DNA from: Asanoa hainanensis | Lineage (GTDB): Bacteria; Actinomycetota; Actinomycetes; Mycobacteriales; Micromonosporaceae | Direction: 5' to 3' | DNA: 64,000 nt | Assembly: GCF_900188485.1 (NCBI RefSeq) | Contig: NZ_FZPH01000015.1 | Coordinates: 169,422-233,421, forward strand | Part shown: one piece after another, positions 1 through 7,502 of the stretch | Position numbering within the stretch: the first letter of the stretch is position 1 | Layout of the letters: the number at the start of each line of letters is the position of its first letter | Translations under genes and position numbers: made by a program | The notes under the pieces: model-generated | Databases searched by the model: none | The model's input: the letters and a program-made list of their open reading frames with translations, nothing else | Told to the model about the DNA's origin: nothing

Positions 1-661
1 GCGCGAGCGCCGCCGGCCTCAGCCGGGCGTCCGCGCGCAGCGGTGGCACCACGCCCGGCGCGACAGCGGCCAGCTGCCGCGACACCCAGTCCTTGTGCAG
101 GCCCGCCTCGCGGCTGATCGCCGCCATGCTCGCGCCCCGGCGCAACCGGTCGGCGACGTACGAGGGAAAGTCCGCGAACCCGAACCGGTCGGCGACCCCT
201 GCCGCGACCCGCGCCATCCGGTCCGCGGCGGCGCGCCGGGTGCCCTCGGCCCGCGCCGCCCGGCTGATGCCCGCGAGCGTGCGCAACGTCTTGGCCCGGC
301 GCTCGGCCGGCTGCCGCCGGCCCCGGGCGGCCGTGGCCGCCGCCGCGGTGAGCGCTCCGCTGCGCGCCCGGTCGTGGGCCAACCGCTGGGCCCGCTGGAT
401 CGCGGGCTCGACGGCGAACCGGGCCGTGAACGACGCCGCGCGCCGCTTGCGGGTGGCCTCGCCGGACAGGGGGTTGCTCAGCTCGAGCCCGAAAGCCGCG
501 AGGTAGTCGGCCTTCGACCAGCCGTGCACGCGGATGTGACTGGCCACCGAAAGGAAGAAACGGCCACACAGGTGGCAGCAGACCCGGTCGCCGTCGGCGA
601 CCATCCGGCCCAGCGGAGCGTGGTAGCCGGTGCCGTCCGGAAGCCTCCCGACAGGCCGCAC
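1..661 (-). CDS. MucR/Ros-like zinc-finger DNA-binding protein, C-terminus beyond window
   Basis: The reverse strand is open from a GTG at 661 to the window edge (220 codons, no stop seen), so the 3' end is missing. From this start, residues 29/32 (C-x2-C) and 42/46 (H-x3-H) form a single C2H2 zinc-finger-like site in the order seen in MucR/Ros regulators. An Ala/Arg-rich linker and a second helix-turn-helix-like segment near residues 180-200 follow. The start is chosen because GGAGGT at 674-669 sits 7 nt before it. GTG codons at 667 and 670 are in frame, and an in-frame TAG at 697-695 limits the extension. It is divergent from the PadR gene across a perfect inverted repeat. MucR-type proteins bind DNA; the target here is unknown. 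The assignment rests on the finger motif and my recall of actinobacterial relatives. Confidence 0.72.
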   Translation of the reverse strand, partial: MRPVGRLPDGTGYHAPLGRMVADGDRVCCHLCGRFFLSVASHIRVHGWSKADYLAAFGLELSNPLSGEATRKRRAASFTARFAVEPAIQRAQRLAHDRARSGALTAAAATAARGRRQPAERRAKTLRTLAGISRAARAEGTRRAAADRMARVAAGVADRFGFADFPSYVADRLRRGASMAAISREAGLHKDWVSRQLAAVAPGVVPPLRADARLRPAALA

Positions 662-676
662 GCGCACCACCTCCGA

Positions 677-701
677 CCGGTAGTCACTCTGAGACTACCG
701 G
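677..701. promoter_or_regulatory. Perfect inverted repeat between divergent regulator genes (candidate operator)
   Basis: Arms CCGGTAGTC (677-685) and GACTACCGG (693-701) are exact reverse complements separated by 7 nt. The repeat sits immediately upstream of the SD of the MucR-like gene and about 46 nt before the PadR start, so one bound regulator could affect both genes. PadR proteins commonly repress themselves through a dyad like this. Which protein binds is inference. Confidence 0.55.
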
Positions 702-734
702 CAGGACCTCCGGACCGGAAGCGGGTCCGGGCCA

Positions 735-740
735 TAGGCT
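735..740 (+). promoter_or_regulatory. TANNNT -10 box of the PadR gene
   Basis: TAGGCT ends 7 nt before the GTG at 748, which places the expected transcription start at or next to the start codon (leaderless mRNA). No convincing -35 is visible. Confidence 0.4.
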
Positions 741-747
741 GTGCGCC

Positions 748-1269
748 GTGGTCGACCTACCCCTCGGCACGTGGATCGTGCTGGCCCTCGTCGACGAGGC
801 GCCGACGCACGGGTTCGCGGTCGCCGCGCTGACCGCCGAGGGTGCGGAGATCGGCCGCGCCTGGGCCATCCCGCGGCCGCTGGTCTACCGCTCGATTGAC
901 CGGCTGACCGAGCTAGGCCTGGTCGCGGCCCGGTCCACCGAGGCCGGCGCGCGCGGCCCGGTGCGGTCCATCGTGGCCAGCACCCCCGCCGGCCACGCCG
1001 CGGCCGCGGACTGGCTCGACCGCCCGGTCACCCACGTGCGGGACATGCGCTCGGAGCTCCTCGTGAAGATCGCCCTCCGGATGCGCCGCGCCCTCGGCCT
1101 CGGCCCCCTGATCGTTGCGCAACGCGCGGTCCTCACGGACGTACACGCCGCCCTGGACCAGCAACGCCGCACCGCGGACGGCTTCGGCCGCGTCCTGCTG
1201 AGCTGGCGCACGGAGAACGCCCAAGCGGCCCTACGCTTCCTCGACGACCTCGACGACCTCGACGACTAG
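748..1269 (+). CDS. PadR-family transcriptional regulator
   Basis: This 173-residue protein has the PadR layout: an N-terminal winged helix (residues about 5-65, with the hydrophobic first helix and a wing ending in an RGPVRS segment), then a helical dimerisation half containing the PVTHVRDMRSELL stretch typical of the family. The C-terminus is the short acidic repeat DDLDDLDD, encoded by a 9-bp direct repeat. No SD is apparent; a TANNNT box 7 nt upstream fits a leaderless start. PadR proteins usually sense small molecules or stress and control an adjacent efflux gene, but the divergent gene here is a zinc-finger regulator, so the target is unclear. It converges on the MerR-peroxiredoxin gene, and both genes end in TAG triplets drawn from the same CTAG palindrome. 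Confidence 0.87.
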   Translation: MVDLPLGTWIVLALVDEAPTHGFAVAALTAEGAEIGRAWAIPRPLVYRSIDRLTELGLVAARSTEAGARGPVRSIVASTPAGHAAAADWLDRPVTHVRDMRSELLVKIALRMRRALGLGPLIVAQRAVLTDVHAALDQQRRTADGFGRVLLSWRTENAQAALRFLDDLDDLDD

Positions 1270-2162
1270 CGCGGGCGGCGCTTGGTCAGCCACCGCAGCA
1301 CGTCCAGGGCGTGTGAGGCCGGGTACGGGATCGGGTGGAAGACGTGCTCGATCACCTCGTCGGCGACGATCAGCGTCAGTCGTTTGTAGAGCGTCATGTC
1401 GCCGGCGGTGAAGGTGGGCAGGCCGAGCGCGGAGGCCAGGGTCAGGCGTGGGTCGGGGATCAGCGGGTACGGCAGCCGCAGGCGGTGCACGAGCTCGCGC
1501 TGGTAGCCGGTCGACTGTGCGGACAGCCCGTAGACCCGTTCCGCCCCGGCCGCGCGCAGCTCCGCGTGGTGGTCGCGGAACCAGGCCGGCTGCTCCCCCT
1601 CGCCCAGCGCGCCGTGCACCTCGAGCAGGCTGTTGGGCAGGTCGACGCCGGGGCGACCGGTCAGCGGGTAGACGAAGATGACGCTGCGTCCCGGGCCGAG
1701 CGCCGACAGGTCGACGGGCCGCCCGTCGGTGGCGTAGAAGGTCAGCTTGGGCAGGGCCCGGCCGACCAGGTCGTGCGGGTCGCCCGCGGTGGCGGGTTCG
1801 CCGGTGACCACGCGACCGGCGGCCGCATCGAGCCGGGCGTCGAGGGCGTCCCGCTGCGCGGCGAGCTTGCCGATGCGGTCCTCGATGGCGGTGATCGTGC
1901 CGCGGTAGGTCGCCAGCGCGGCCGCGCAGACGTCGGCCTCGTCCGACCCGGCGGCGATCGACTCGACGAACGGGCGGGTCTCCTCGACGCTGAGCCCCAG
2001 CGTCATCAACTCGCGGATCTGGGCGACCATGCGGACGGCGACCGGCTCGTACTCGCGGTAGCCGTTGCCCAGGCGCCGCGGCACGACCAGCCCGACCGAC
2101 TCGTAGTAGCGCAGGGCCCGGATCGTCGTGCCCGTCCGGCGCGCCAGCTCACCCACCCGCAC
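1266..2162 (-). CDS. MerR-family regulator fused to a cysteine-less peroxiredoxin domain
   Basis: This 298-residue protein has two domains. Residues 1-70 are a MerR winged helix-turn-helix (VRVGELARRTG, then IRALRYYESVGL), and 85-115 form the usual dimerisation coiled coil. Residues about 130-295 match the peroxiredoxin (AhpC/TSA) fold in the branch that carries YPLTGRPGVDLP, RDHHAELRAAGA and a TLYKRLTL strand. Relatives of this branch, as I recall them, have a C-x4-C catalytic loop just before the RDH segment. Here that loop (about 184-196) reads GALGEGEQPAW and has no cysteine, and the only Cys of the whole protein is at 79 in the coiled-coil region. The domain is therefore probably a ligand or redox sensor without peroxidase activity. 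The GTG at 2162 is chosen because MerR proteins begin at this VRVGEL motif and a promoter -10 lies just upstream. Confidence 0.85.
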   Translation of the reverse strand: MRVGELARRTGTTIRALRYYESVGLVVPRRLGNGYREYEPVAVRMVAQIRELMTLGLSVEETRPFVESIAAGSDEADVCAAALATYRGTITAIEDRIGKLAAQRDALDARLDAAAGRVVTGEPATAGDPHDLVGRALPKLTFYATDGRPVDLSALGPGRSVIFVYPLTGRPGVDLPNSLLEVHGALGEGEQPAWFRDHHAELRAAGAERVYGLSAQSTGYQRELVHRLRLPYPLIPDPRLTLASALGLPTFTAGDMTLYKRLTLIVADEVIEHVFHPIPYPASHALDVLRWLTKRRPR

Positions 2163-2171
2163 GGGCCCGAT

Positions 2172-2236
2172 GCTAAACCCGCACCCTGGGGTACGGGTCA
2201 AGCGGCTTGACCCGCACCCCGAGGTGCGGGTTTAGC
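2172..2236. promoter_or_regulatory. Nested palindrome holding mirror-image divergent MerR-type promoters
   Basis: Two perfect inverted repeats share one centre at base 2204: inner arms GGGTCAAGC/GCTTGACCC (2195-2203/2205-2213) and outer 14-bp arms GCTAAACCCGCACC/GGTGCGGGTTTAGC (2172-2185/2223-2236). Read on either strand this gives TTGACC, an 18-bp spacer and TTTAGC. On the + strand the -35 is 2207-2212 and the -10 is 2231-2236, 8 nt before the ATG at 2245. On the - strand they are 2201-2196 and 2177-2172, 9 nt before the GTG at 2162. MerR regulators act on promoters with over-long spacers through a dyad lying between the boxes, so one bound MerR dimer could control both genes. Confidence 0.72.
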
Positions 2237-2244
2237 GTCCCGGC

Positions 2245-3000
2245 ATGATCAGAGGCGACTTCGACTACGAGACCAACGGCCACGGGTACGCCCAGCGGCG
2301 GCGACCCGATCCCCGCATCGCGGCCATGATCCACGCGGCGCTCGGCAACGCCCGTACCGTCCTCAACGTCGGTGCGGGCGCCGGTTCCTACGAACCCGAC
2401 GACCGCTATGTGGTCGCGGTCGAGCCCTCGGCCCGCATGCGCGCCCAGCGACCTTCGACCGCGGTGCCCGCCCTGGACGCCGCCGCCGAAGATCTCCCCT
2501 TCGACGACGACGCCTTCGACGCGGTGCTGGCGACCGTCACCGTGCACCAGTGGGCGGACCCCGCCCGCGGCCTGGCCGAGCTCCGCCGGGTCGCCCGCGG
2601 GCCGGTGGTCGTGCTCACCTTCGACGGCGACCTGCTCGACCGCTTCTGGCTCGCCGAGTACGCGCCGGAGCTGATCGTCGCGGAACGCCGCCGCTACCCG
2701 GCGATCGCCACCATCGCCGACGCAGTCGGTCCCGAGACGCAGGTCGTCGAGGTGCCGATCCCGATCGACTGCGTGGACGGCTTCACGGAGGCCTACTACG
2801 CACGGCCCGAGCGTTTCCTGGACCCGGCGGTGCGGGCCGCGCAGTCCGCGTGGGGCTTCGTCGACGCGCTCGCGACGGCCCGAGCCGTCGACCGGCTCAG
2901 CGGCGACCTGTCCTCCGGCGCCTGGGACGCCCGCCATGCCCACCTGCGTACCCAGCCGACCTTCGCGGGTTCGCTGCGCCTGATCGTCGGCCGGCCGTGA
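2245..3000 (+). CDS. Class I SAM-dependent methyltransferase
   Basis: At 251 residues this is a typical Methyltransf_11/UbiE-type enzyme. Motif I is VLNVGAGAGSYEP near residue 40 (SAM glycine loop), an acidic residue ends strand 2 (VVAVEPS), motif II is in AEDLPFDDDAFDAVLATVTVHQW, and the C-terminal half carries the substrate lid. The substrate cannot be read from sequence. The ATG follows a TTTAGC -10 by 8 nt, so translation is probably leaderless. Its stop overlaps the next gene's start (GTGA), giving a two-gene operon with a flavin-dependent oxidase under the MerR-peroxiredoxin promoter. This suggests the pair responds to the regulator's signal. Confidence 0.87.
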   Translation: MIRGDFDYETNGHGYAQRRRPDPRIAAMIHAALGNARTVLNVGAGAGSYEPDDRYVVAVEPSARMRAQRPSTAVPALDAAAEDLPFDDDAFDAVLATVTVHQWADPARGLAELRRVARGPVVVLTFDGDLLDRFWLAEYAPELIVAERRRYPAIATIADAVGPETQVVEVPIPIDCVDGFTEAYYARPERFLDPAVRAAQSAWGFVDALATARAVDRLSGDLSSGAWDARHAHLRTQPTFAGSLRLIVGRP

Positions 3001-3650
3001 CCGACGTCCGGACGTACCTGCGGGCCCTGCCGGTCTTCGCCGGACCGTTGCCGACCTTCGACCCGACCGAGGCGCCGCAGCGACCCGACCAGCTCTTCCT
3101 CGACTGGCTCACCCACGCGGTCGATGCCGGTGTGCGCGAGCCGCACGCGATGACGCTCTCCACCGTCGGCCCCGACGGTGCCCCCTCCGCCCGGGTCCTG
3201 ATCCTCAAGAACGTCGATGAGCACGGCTGGCAGTTCGCCGTGCACGCCGACTCCCCGAAAGGTCAGGACCTGCTCCGGCGACCGGCGGCGGCGCTCACGT
3301 TCTACTGGCCGGCCCTGCCTCGACAGGTACGCGTCCGGGGACCGGTGCGTCCCGAGCCGGCCGAGCTCAGCGCCGCGGATTTCCTCGCCCGCCCTGCCGG
3401 GTCCCGCGCCGAGGCCTCGCTCGGCCGGCAGAGTCAGCCGCTCCCGGACCGCCGGGACCTCGACCTCGCCGTCGAGCGGGCGACCGCCCGCGTCGCCGCC
3501 GAACCCGCGCTCGTCGATCCACGGTGGACGCTCTGCACCCTGGCGGCCGAGCAGGTGGAGTTCTGGCAGGGCGACAAACACCGCAAACACCTCCGGCTGC
3601 GCTACGCGCGCGACGCGGCCGGATGGAAACGGGACCTGCTCTGGCCCTGA
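2997..3650 (+). CDS. Pyridoxamine 5'-phosphate oxidase-family protein (PdxH-like)
   Basis: This 217-residue flavin-binding split-barrel protein has an order typical of PdxH. An N-terminal arm precedes a central barrel with AMTLSTVGPDGAPSARVLI (FMN phosphate contacts) and LTFYWPALPRQVRVRGPV, then SLGRQSQPL, and the C-terminal dimer segment EFWQGDKHRKHLRLRY. The family oxidises pyridoxamine or pyridoxine phosphate to pyridoxal phosphate using FMN and O2. The matches to the S-x-Q-S and C-terminal R-x-R-Y regions favour a true PdxH-like enzyme over a general flavin reductase. The GTG overlaps the methyltransferase stop by 4 nt (GTGA), so the two are translationally coupled. A strong hairpin follows. 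Pairing with a methyltransferase and a MerR-peroxiredoxin regulator is unusual for a housekeeping vitamin B6 gene, so a specialised substrate is possible. Confidence 0.82.
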   Translation: MTDVRTYLRALPVFAGPLPTFDPTEAPQRPDQLFLDWLTHAVDAGVREPHAMTLSTVGPDGAPSARVLILKNVDEHGWQFAVHADSPKGQDLLRRPAAALTFYWPALPRQVRVRGPVRPEPAELSAADFLARPAGSRAEASLGRQSQPLPDRRDLDLAVERATARVAAEPALVDPRWTLCTLAAEQVEFWQGDKHRKHLRLRYARDAAGWKRDLLWP

Positions 3651-3657
3651 GCGGCGA

Positions 3658-3691
3658 CGCGGGCACGGCCGGGAGGCCGGCCGTGCCCGCG
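3658..3691. terminator. Bidirectional hairpin terminator
   Basis: Perfect 13-bp arms CGCGGGCACGGCC (3658-3670) and GGCCGTGCCCGCG (3679-3691) with an 8-nt loop lie between two convergent genes. There is no U-tract, as is usual at this GC content. Confidence 0.7.
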
Positions 3692-3696
3692 TGTGC

Positions 3697-5571
3697 TCAG
3701 CTCACCCGGCGGTGGCGGGGAATGCCGCCCGCGGGGGTGTCGCGCAGCAGCCAGACCGGGTTGGACAGCGCGATCGGCGTGGCCGAGCCCGCCGCGCGCA
3801 CCTCGACCCGCAGGAACGTCGGCGCGCTCGTGTCGACCTTCAGGTCCACGTATCCCCGCCGGAACTCGGCGGCGGCCAGGTCCTGGACGGTCGTGCCCGG
3901 CTCGGGCGTGGTGGGCCCGGCCAGGTCGACCGTGCCCCGCACCACGCGGACGGTGCCGCCGGCGGGCAGCTGGTCGGCCAGGATGCGCACGTTGCGCGTC
4001 CGCGCCCGCGAGACCGTGACCGAGCCCATCGGGGCCTCGCCGTCGACGAGCAGGCCGAGGGTTCCGGTGAACGCGGCGGGGTTGCCGAAGAACACGTTGC
4101 CCGACGAGAGCGACGGGAGCAGGTGGTCCAGGTCGCGGCTCTTGGAGTAGGCCCAGGTGACGAAGTTGGCCTGCTGGCCGAACCAGTCCTGGCCCGAGTG
4201 GTCGTCGCTGACCCCGGTGCCGGTCAGGAACAGCCCGTTGCGCGAGCAGACGTCCCAGACCTGCGCGTGGTGGTCCAGGTCGACGCCGCCGCGGCTCGGG
4301 TAGCCGACCTCCAGGATGTCCGCGCCCATCGCCTTGTCGGCGACGATCGACGCGGCGACCGAGGCCCGCATCGTGTCCTGCTGCGCGACCGGCAGCACGG
4401 CCGGGTTCGAGGTGCCGAAGGGATGGTTGTACGAGGCCAGCCCGCCGGCCGCGTGGATCATCTCGATGGCGGCGATCGCGGCGTCCGGGTCCGGGTCAGC
4501 GGTCGGCGTCGGCTGCGCGAACGTGGGCATGTGCAGCCGCGGCCCGTACCAGTTGAAGTGGGTCGGCTTGAGCAGTGACACCTCCATGCCCTGGTACTGC
4601 CGGACCGCCGGGAAGCGGTGGGCGTACCCGCGCATCAGCTCCGCCTGCTTCCGCAGCACGGCGTCCGCGCTCCGGGTGGGCCGGGTGATGCGCAGCAGGT
4701 CGAACCAGCCCTCGGCGCTGCGCCCGCGCGTGCTGACCGCGCTGAGCGTCAGGTTGGACATCGCGGCGTCGGCGGCCTCGATGTCCGGCCAGAGCCGCGC
4801 CAGGTCCTCCTCGGGCCGCAGCTCGATCGTGTTCCACCGACCCTGGCGGGCCGGCACGTGCACGGTGCCGGCGATGCCGTCGCGGGTGCGCGACCGGCTC
4901 TGCGTGCCGTCGACGACGTAGGTGAGCGTGTACTGGCCGGCCGGGCGGCCGTGGGTGGCGGGCCGCCAGCTCGTGGTCAGCGTCAGCGTCAGGTAGCTGT
5001 CCGGCGAGACCGACGCGGGGAACACGTCGACGGTGATCCGCTGGTCGTACACGGACCGCTGGTCGACGGTGTTGGCCGCCGAGCCCTTGACCCCGACCGA
5101 CGCCGGTTCCCGACCCGCGGACAGTGCGGCGAGGTGCAGCGAGCCGGGCACGGCCGCGTCGCCGGGCGACGCCATGGCCGGGTCCCAGGTCACCTGGGAC
5201 GTGGCGAGCGTGCCGGCCGACTGCGGGGCCCAGGTCCAGACGACCTTGTTGACGGTCTCGCTCGGCCCGGTCAGGTGCAGCACGTCGGGGTAGCCGTGCT
5301 CGGCCATCCGGAAGTCGTGCTCGGTCCAGAAGAGCACGTCGATGCCGGTCTTCGTGGCCTGGTCGAGGTGCCCTTCCATGCTTCCCGTGCCCTCGCTCCA
5401 GGACGCGTGGATGTGCATGGCCATCGAGACGGTGTCCGGCCGCTTGACCGGCGGTCCGTCGTGGTGCGCTTCCGATGCGAGGGCGGGCTGCGGGCCGAGG
5501 GCCAGCCGTCCGGCGCTGAGCGCGGTGATCGCGGCTGCCGACTTCAGCACGCCGCGCCTTGACTGCGTCAC
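3697..5571 (-). CDS. Tat-exported PHP-domain (metallophosphoesterase-like) protein
   Basis: The 624-residue protein begins with a twin-arginine signal: QSRRGVLKSAA at residues 3-13, a hydrophobic run, then an Ala-rich cleavage region ending near ALASEA. It should therefore be exported folded. After the signal comes a PHP start (SMAMHIHASWSEG) with the H-x-H pair, then FWTEHD and later YNHPFG and GVSDDHSG, which supply the remaining metal ligands. PHP domains hydrolyse phosphoesters with two or three metals. A roughly 200-residue beta-rich insert (about 110-310) separates the first motifs from the rest, which is unusual, and the C-terminus is again beta-rich. The GTG at 5571 is preferred because GGAG lies 6 nt upstream and it places the RR motif at the N-terminus. 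The substrate is unknown. Confidence 0.82.
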   Translation of the reverse strand: MTQSRRGVLKSAAAITALSAGRLALGPQPALASEAHHDGPPVKRPDTVSMAMHIHASWSEGTGSMEGHLDQATKTGIDVLFWTEHDFRMAEHGYPDVLHLTGPSETVNKVVWTWAPQSAGTLATSQVTWDPAMASPGDAAVPGSLHLAALSAGREPASVGVKGSAANTVDQRSVYDQRITVDVFPASVSPDSYLTLTLTTSWRPATHGRPAGQYTLTYVVDGTQSRSRTRDGIAGTVHVPARQGRWNTIELRPEEDLARLWPDIEAADAAMSNLTLSAVSTRGRSAEGWFDLLRITRPTRSADAVLRKQAELMRGYAHRFPAVRQYQGMEVSLLKPTHFNWYGPRLHMPTFAQPTPTADPDPDAAIAAIEMIHAAGGLASYNHPFGTSNPAVLPVAQQDTMRASVAASIVADKAMGADILEVGYPSRGGVDLDHHAQVWDVCSRNGLFLTGTGVSDDHSGQDWFGQQANFVTWAYSKSRDLDHLLPSLSSGNVFFGNPAAFTGTLGLLVDGEAPMGSVTVSRARTRNVRILADQLPAGGTVRVVRGTVDLAGPTTPEPGTTVQDLAAAEFRRGYVDLKVDTSAPTFLRVEVRAAGSATPIALSNPVWLLRDTPAGGIPRHRRVS

Positions 5572-5696
5572 GTGGTACTCCAGTTTCGCGATGGTTCGGG
5601 GTCCGCCTCCCATGGCTAGACCGCGAAAACCAATGGCAGGCGGCGGGAAACTGGCGGGTACGCGAACGTCGCGAAGATCAACTCGTCCCGGGTTGG

Positions 5697-6185
5697 CTAG
5701 ATCACCTGGCTGCGGCGTTCGAGCAGGACGACGTCGCGCCACTCGCCGTCGCGGCGACCGAGGCGCTCCCGGGTGCCGACCACGCGGAATCCGGCCGCCT
5801 CGTGCAGGCGGAGACTCGCCACATTGGTCGGGAAGATGGCGGATTGGATGGTCCAGATGCCGGACCGCTCCGTCGAGGTGATCAGCGCGCGGAGCAATGC
5901 CGCACCCACGCCTCTCCCCCGGGCCGCCGCGTCGACGTAGACGCTGTGCTCGACCACGCCCGCGTACACCGGTCGCGCGGAGACCGCCGACACCGCGACC
6001 CAGCCCGCTATGCGCCCATCGAACATTGCGACAAATCTATGTGAAGGCAGTCGCGAGCCGTCAAAGGCCGACCAATCCGGCGCAACGGTCTCGAAGCTGG
6101 CCTCTCCCGAGTCCAGGCCTTCCTGGTAAATCCGCCGAGCCGCAGGCCAGTCCACTGCCTCCAGCGGTCGGATCTGTGCCTCCAT
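5697..6185 (-). CDS. GNAT N-acetyltransferase, phosphinothricin acetyltransferase (PAT) type
   Basis: The protein is 162 residues, the usual PAT length. It shows the family features: an N-terminal IRPLEAVDWPAARRIYQEGL helix, GEASFET, then VEHSVYVDAAARGRGVGAAL (acetyl-CoA pyrophosphate loop R-G-x-G-x-G/A) and the C-terminal ASLRLHEAAGFRVVGT motif. PAT-type enzymes acetylate glutamine analogues such as phosphinothricin or methionine sulfoximine, but many genomic copies have other small-amine substrates. The ATG at 6185 begins MEAQIRPLE, the normal family start. The gene is divergent from the membrane acyltransferase across 144 nt, with no operon partner. Confidence 0.83.
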   Translation of the reverse strand: MEAQIRPLEAVDWPAARRIYQEGLDSGEASFETVAPDWSAFDGSRLPSHRFVAMFDGRIAGWVAVSAVSARPVYAGVVEHSVYVDAAARGRGVGAALLRALITSTERSGIWTIQSAIFPTNVASLRLHEAAGFRVVGTRERLGRRDGEWRDVVLLERRSQVI

Positions 6186-6329
6186 GACCGCCGAGCGTAT
6201 CGGGACAAAGGGTGTGACTGGTTGTCGCCGGGGCGTGACGATGCGCACCTTGACCCTTTGGCTGTCCCCGATGACGGGCTTCCGGTGGCAATCTTGAATG
6301 TGCGCCATTAATTCGGAGAGGGGGTCCGG

Positions 6330-7502
6330 ATGGCCACGATGGGGTCGGTTACGCGGGTCGAGAGGCTCCCGCACGTAGACAACCTGCGCGCCGTGATGGT
6401 CGCGTGGATCATCGGTGGGCACGCACTGCTGGGCTATTCGGCCATCGGGGGTTGGCCGTACGACGAAGTCCAGGAGACCACGTTCCATCCAAAATCCGAG
6501 CTCGCCATGGCCGTCGTCGTCGGACCGACGGCCCTTTTCGTGATCGGCACCTTCTTCTTCATCGCCGGCCTGTTCGCACCGGCGGCGATGGCCCGCAAGG
6601 GTCCCGGCAAGTTCGCCAGTGAGCGGCTGGTGCGCCTCGGCGTACCCTTTCTGCTCTTCGCCCTGCTGGTCTGGCCGCTGTTCATGTGGTTCGCCTACCT
6701 CGCGGCCGGCTACAAGGTCTCGTTCTGGTGGGAGTTCACGCACCGGCACCCGTTCCTCGACTCGGGACCGCTCTGGTTCGCCGAGATCCTGCTCTACGTG
6801 TCGCTGGCGTACGCGGCGCTGGTCTGGGCCCGCGACCGCGCCCGCGCCGACGGCCGCGTCGACGAGTCGGACGAAGGCCCGACGACCCTGGGTGGCCGCC
6901 AGCTCGTGACGCTGGTCGCGATGGTCGCGCTCGCGTCGTTCATGGTTCGGCTCTGGTTCCCGGCGCAGAGCAAGCAGGTCCTCGACCTGCACGTCTGGCA
7001 GTGGCCGCAGTGCGTGGCCATGTTCGGCCTGGGCGTCGCGGCGGCCCGCTTCGGCTGGGCCAAGCGCGTCCCTGAGGGCCTCCGGCGCGGCTGCGGGGTC
7101 GCGGTGATCACCACGGTGCTGGCGCTGCCGGTCTACGCGTGGACGGTCGGCATCGGCGACCTGGCCGACGACGCGGGCCCGTACCAGGGCGGCTGGCACT
7201 GGCAGGCCCTGTTGCTCGCGACCGTTGAGGCGGTGCTGGTGGTGGCCGGCTCGGTCTGGGTGCTGGGCCTGGCCCAGGACCGCCTGCAGGGAGTCAGCCA
7301 ACTCTGGCGGCGCTGCGCGCGCGGCTCGTTCGCGGCGTTCGTCCTCCAGGCACCCGTCCTGCTGACGCTGGCGATCCTGCTGCGCCCGTTCGACCTGCCG
7401 GCGGAGGCGAAAGCGATCGCGGTGGCCGGCATCGGCATCCCGGTCTGCTTCTGGCTGGCCTGGAAACTGATCGAACGCACTCCGGTGGGGCGCTACCTCT
7501 GA
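6330..7502 (+). CDS. Membrane acyltransferase, family 3 (Acyl_transf_3)
   Basis: The 390-residue integral membrane protein has about ten hydrophobic segments. The diagnostic N-terminus is HVDNLRAVMVAWIIGGHALL, whose R and H are the conserved catalytic-region residues of family 3, followed by FFFIAGLFAP and ERLVRLGVPFLLF. These enzymes move acyl (often acetyl) groups from the cytosol to sugars, lipids or antibiotics outside. A short cytoplasmic insert (about 170-190) is charged. GGAG lies before the ATG (ggagagggggtccgg). The stop shares bases with the next start (TGATG), so a Nudix hydrolase is translationally coupled. The acceptor cannot be predicted. Confidence 0.85.
   Translation: MATMGSVTRVERLPHVDNLRAVMVAWIIGGHALLGYSAIGGWPYDEVQETTFHPKSELAMAVVVGPTALFVIGTFFFIAGLFAPAAMARKGPGKFASERLVRLGVPFLLFALLVWPLFMWFAYLAAGYKVSFWWEFTHRHPFLDSGPLWFAEILLYVSLAYAALVWARDRARADGRVDESDEGPTTLGGRQLVTLVAMVALASFMVRLWFPAQSKQVLDLHVWQWPQCVAMFGLGVAAARFGWAKRVPEGLRRGCGVAVITTVLALPVYAWTVGIGDLADDAGPYQGGWHWQALLLATVEAVLVVAGSVWVLGLAQDRLQGVSQLWRRCARGSFAAFVLQAPVLLTLAILLRPFDLPAEAKAIAVAGIGIPVCFWLAWKLIERTPVGRYL

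Noticed and set aside
95..832. A + strand gene at the left edge
   Set aside because: The - strand carries the zinc-finger protein with conserved C-x2-C/H-x3-H; the + frame is Arg/Pro/Gly-rich shadow.
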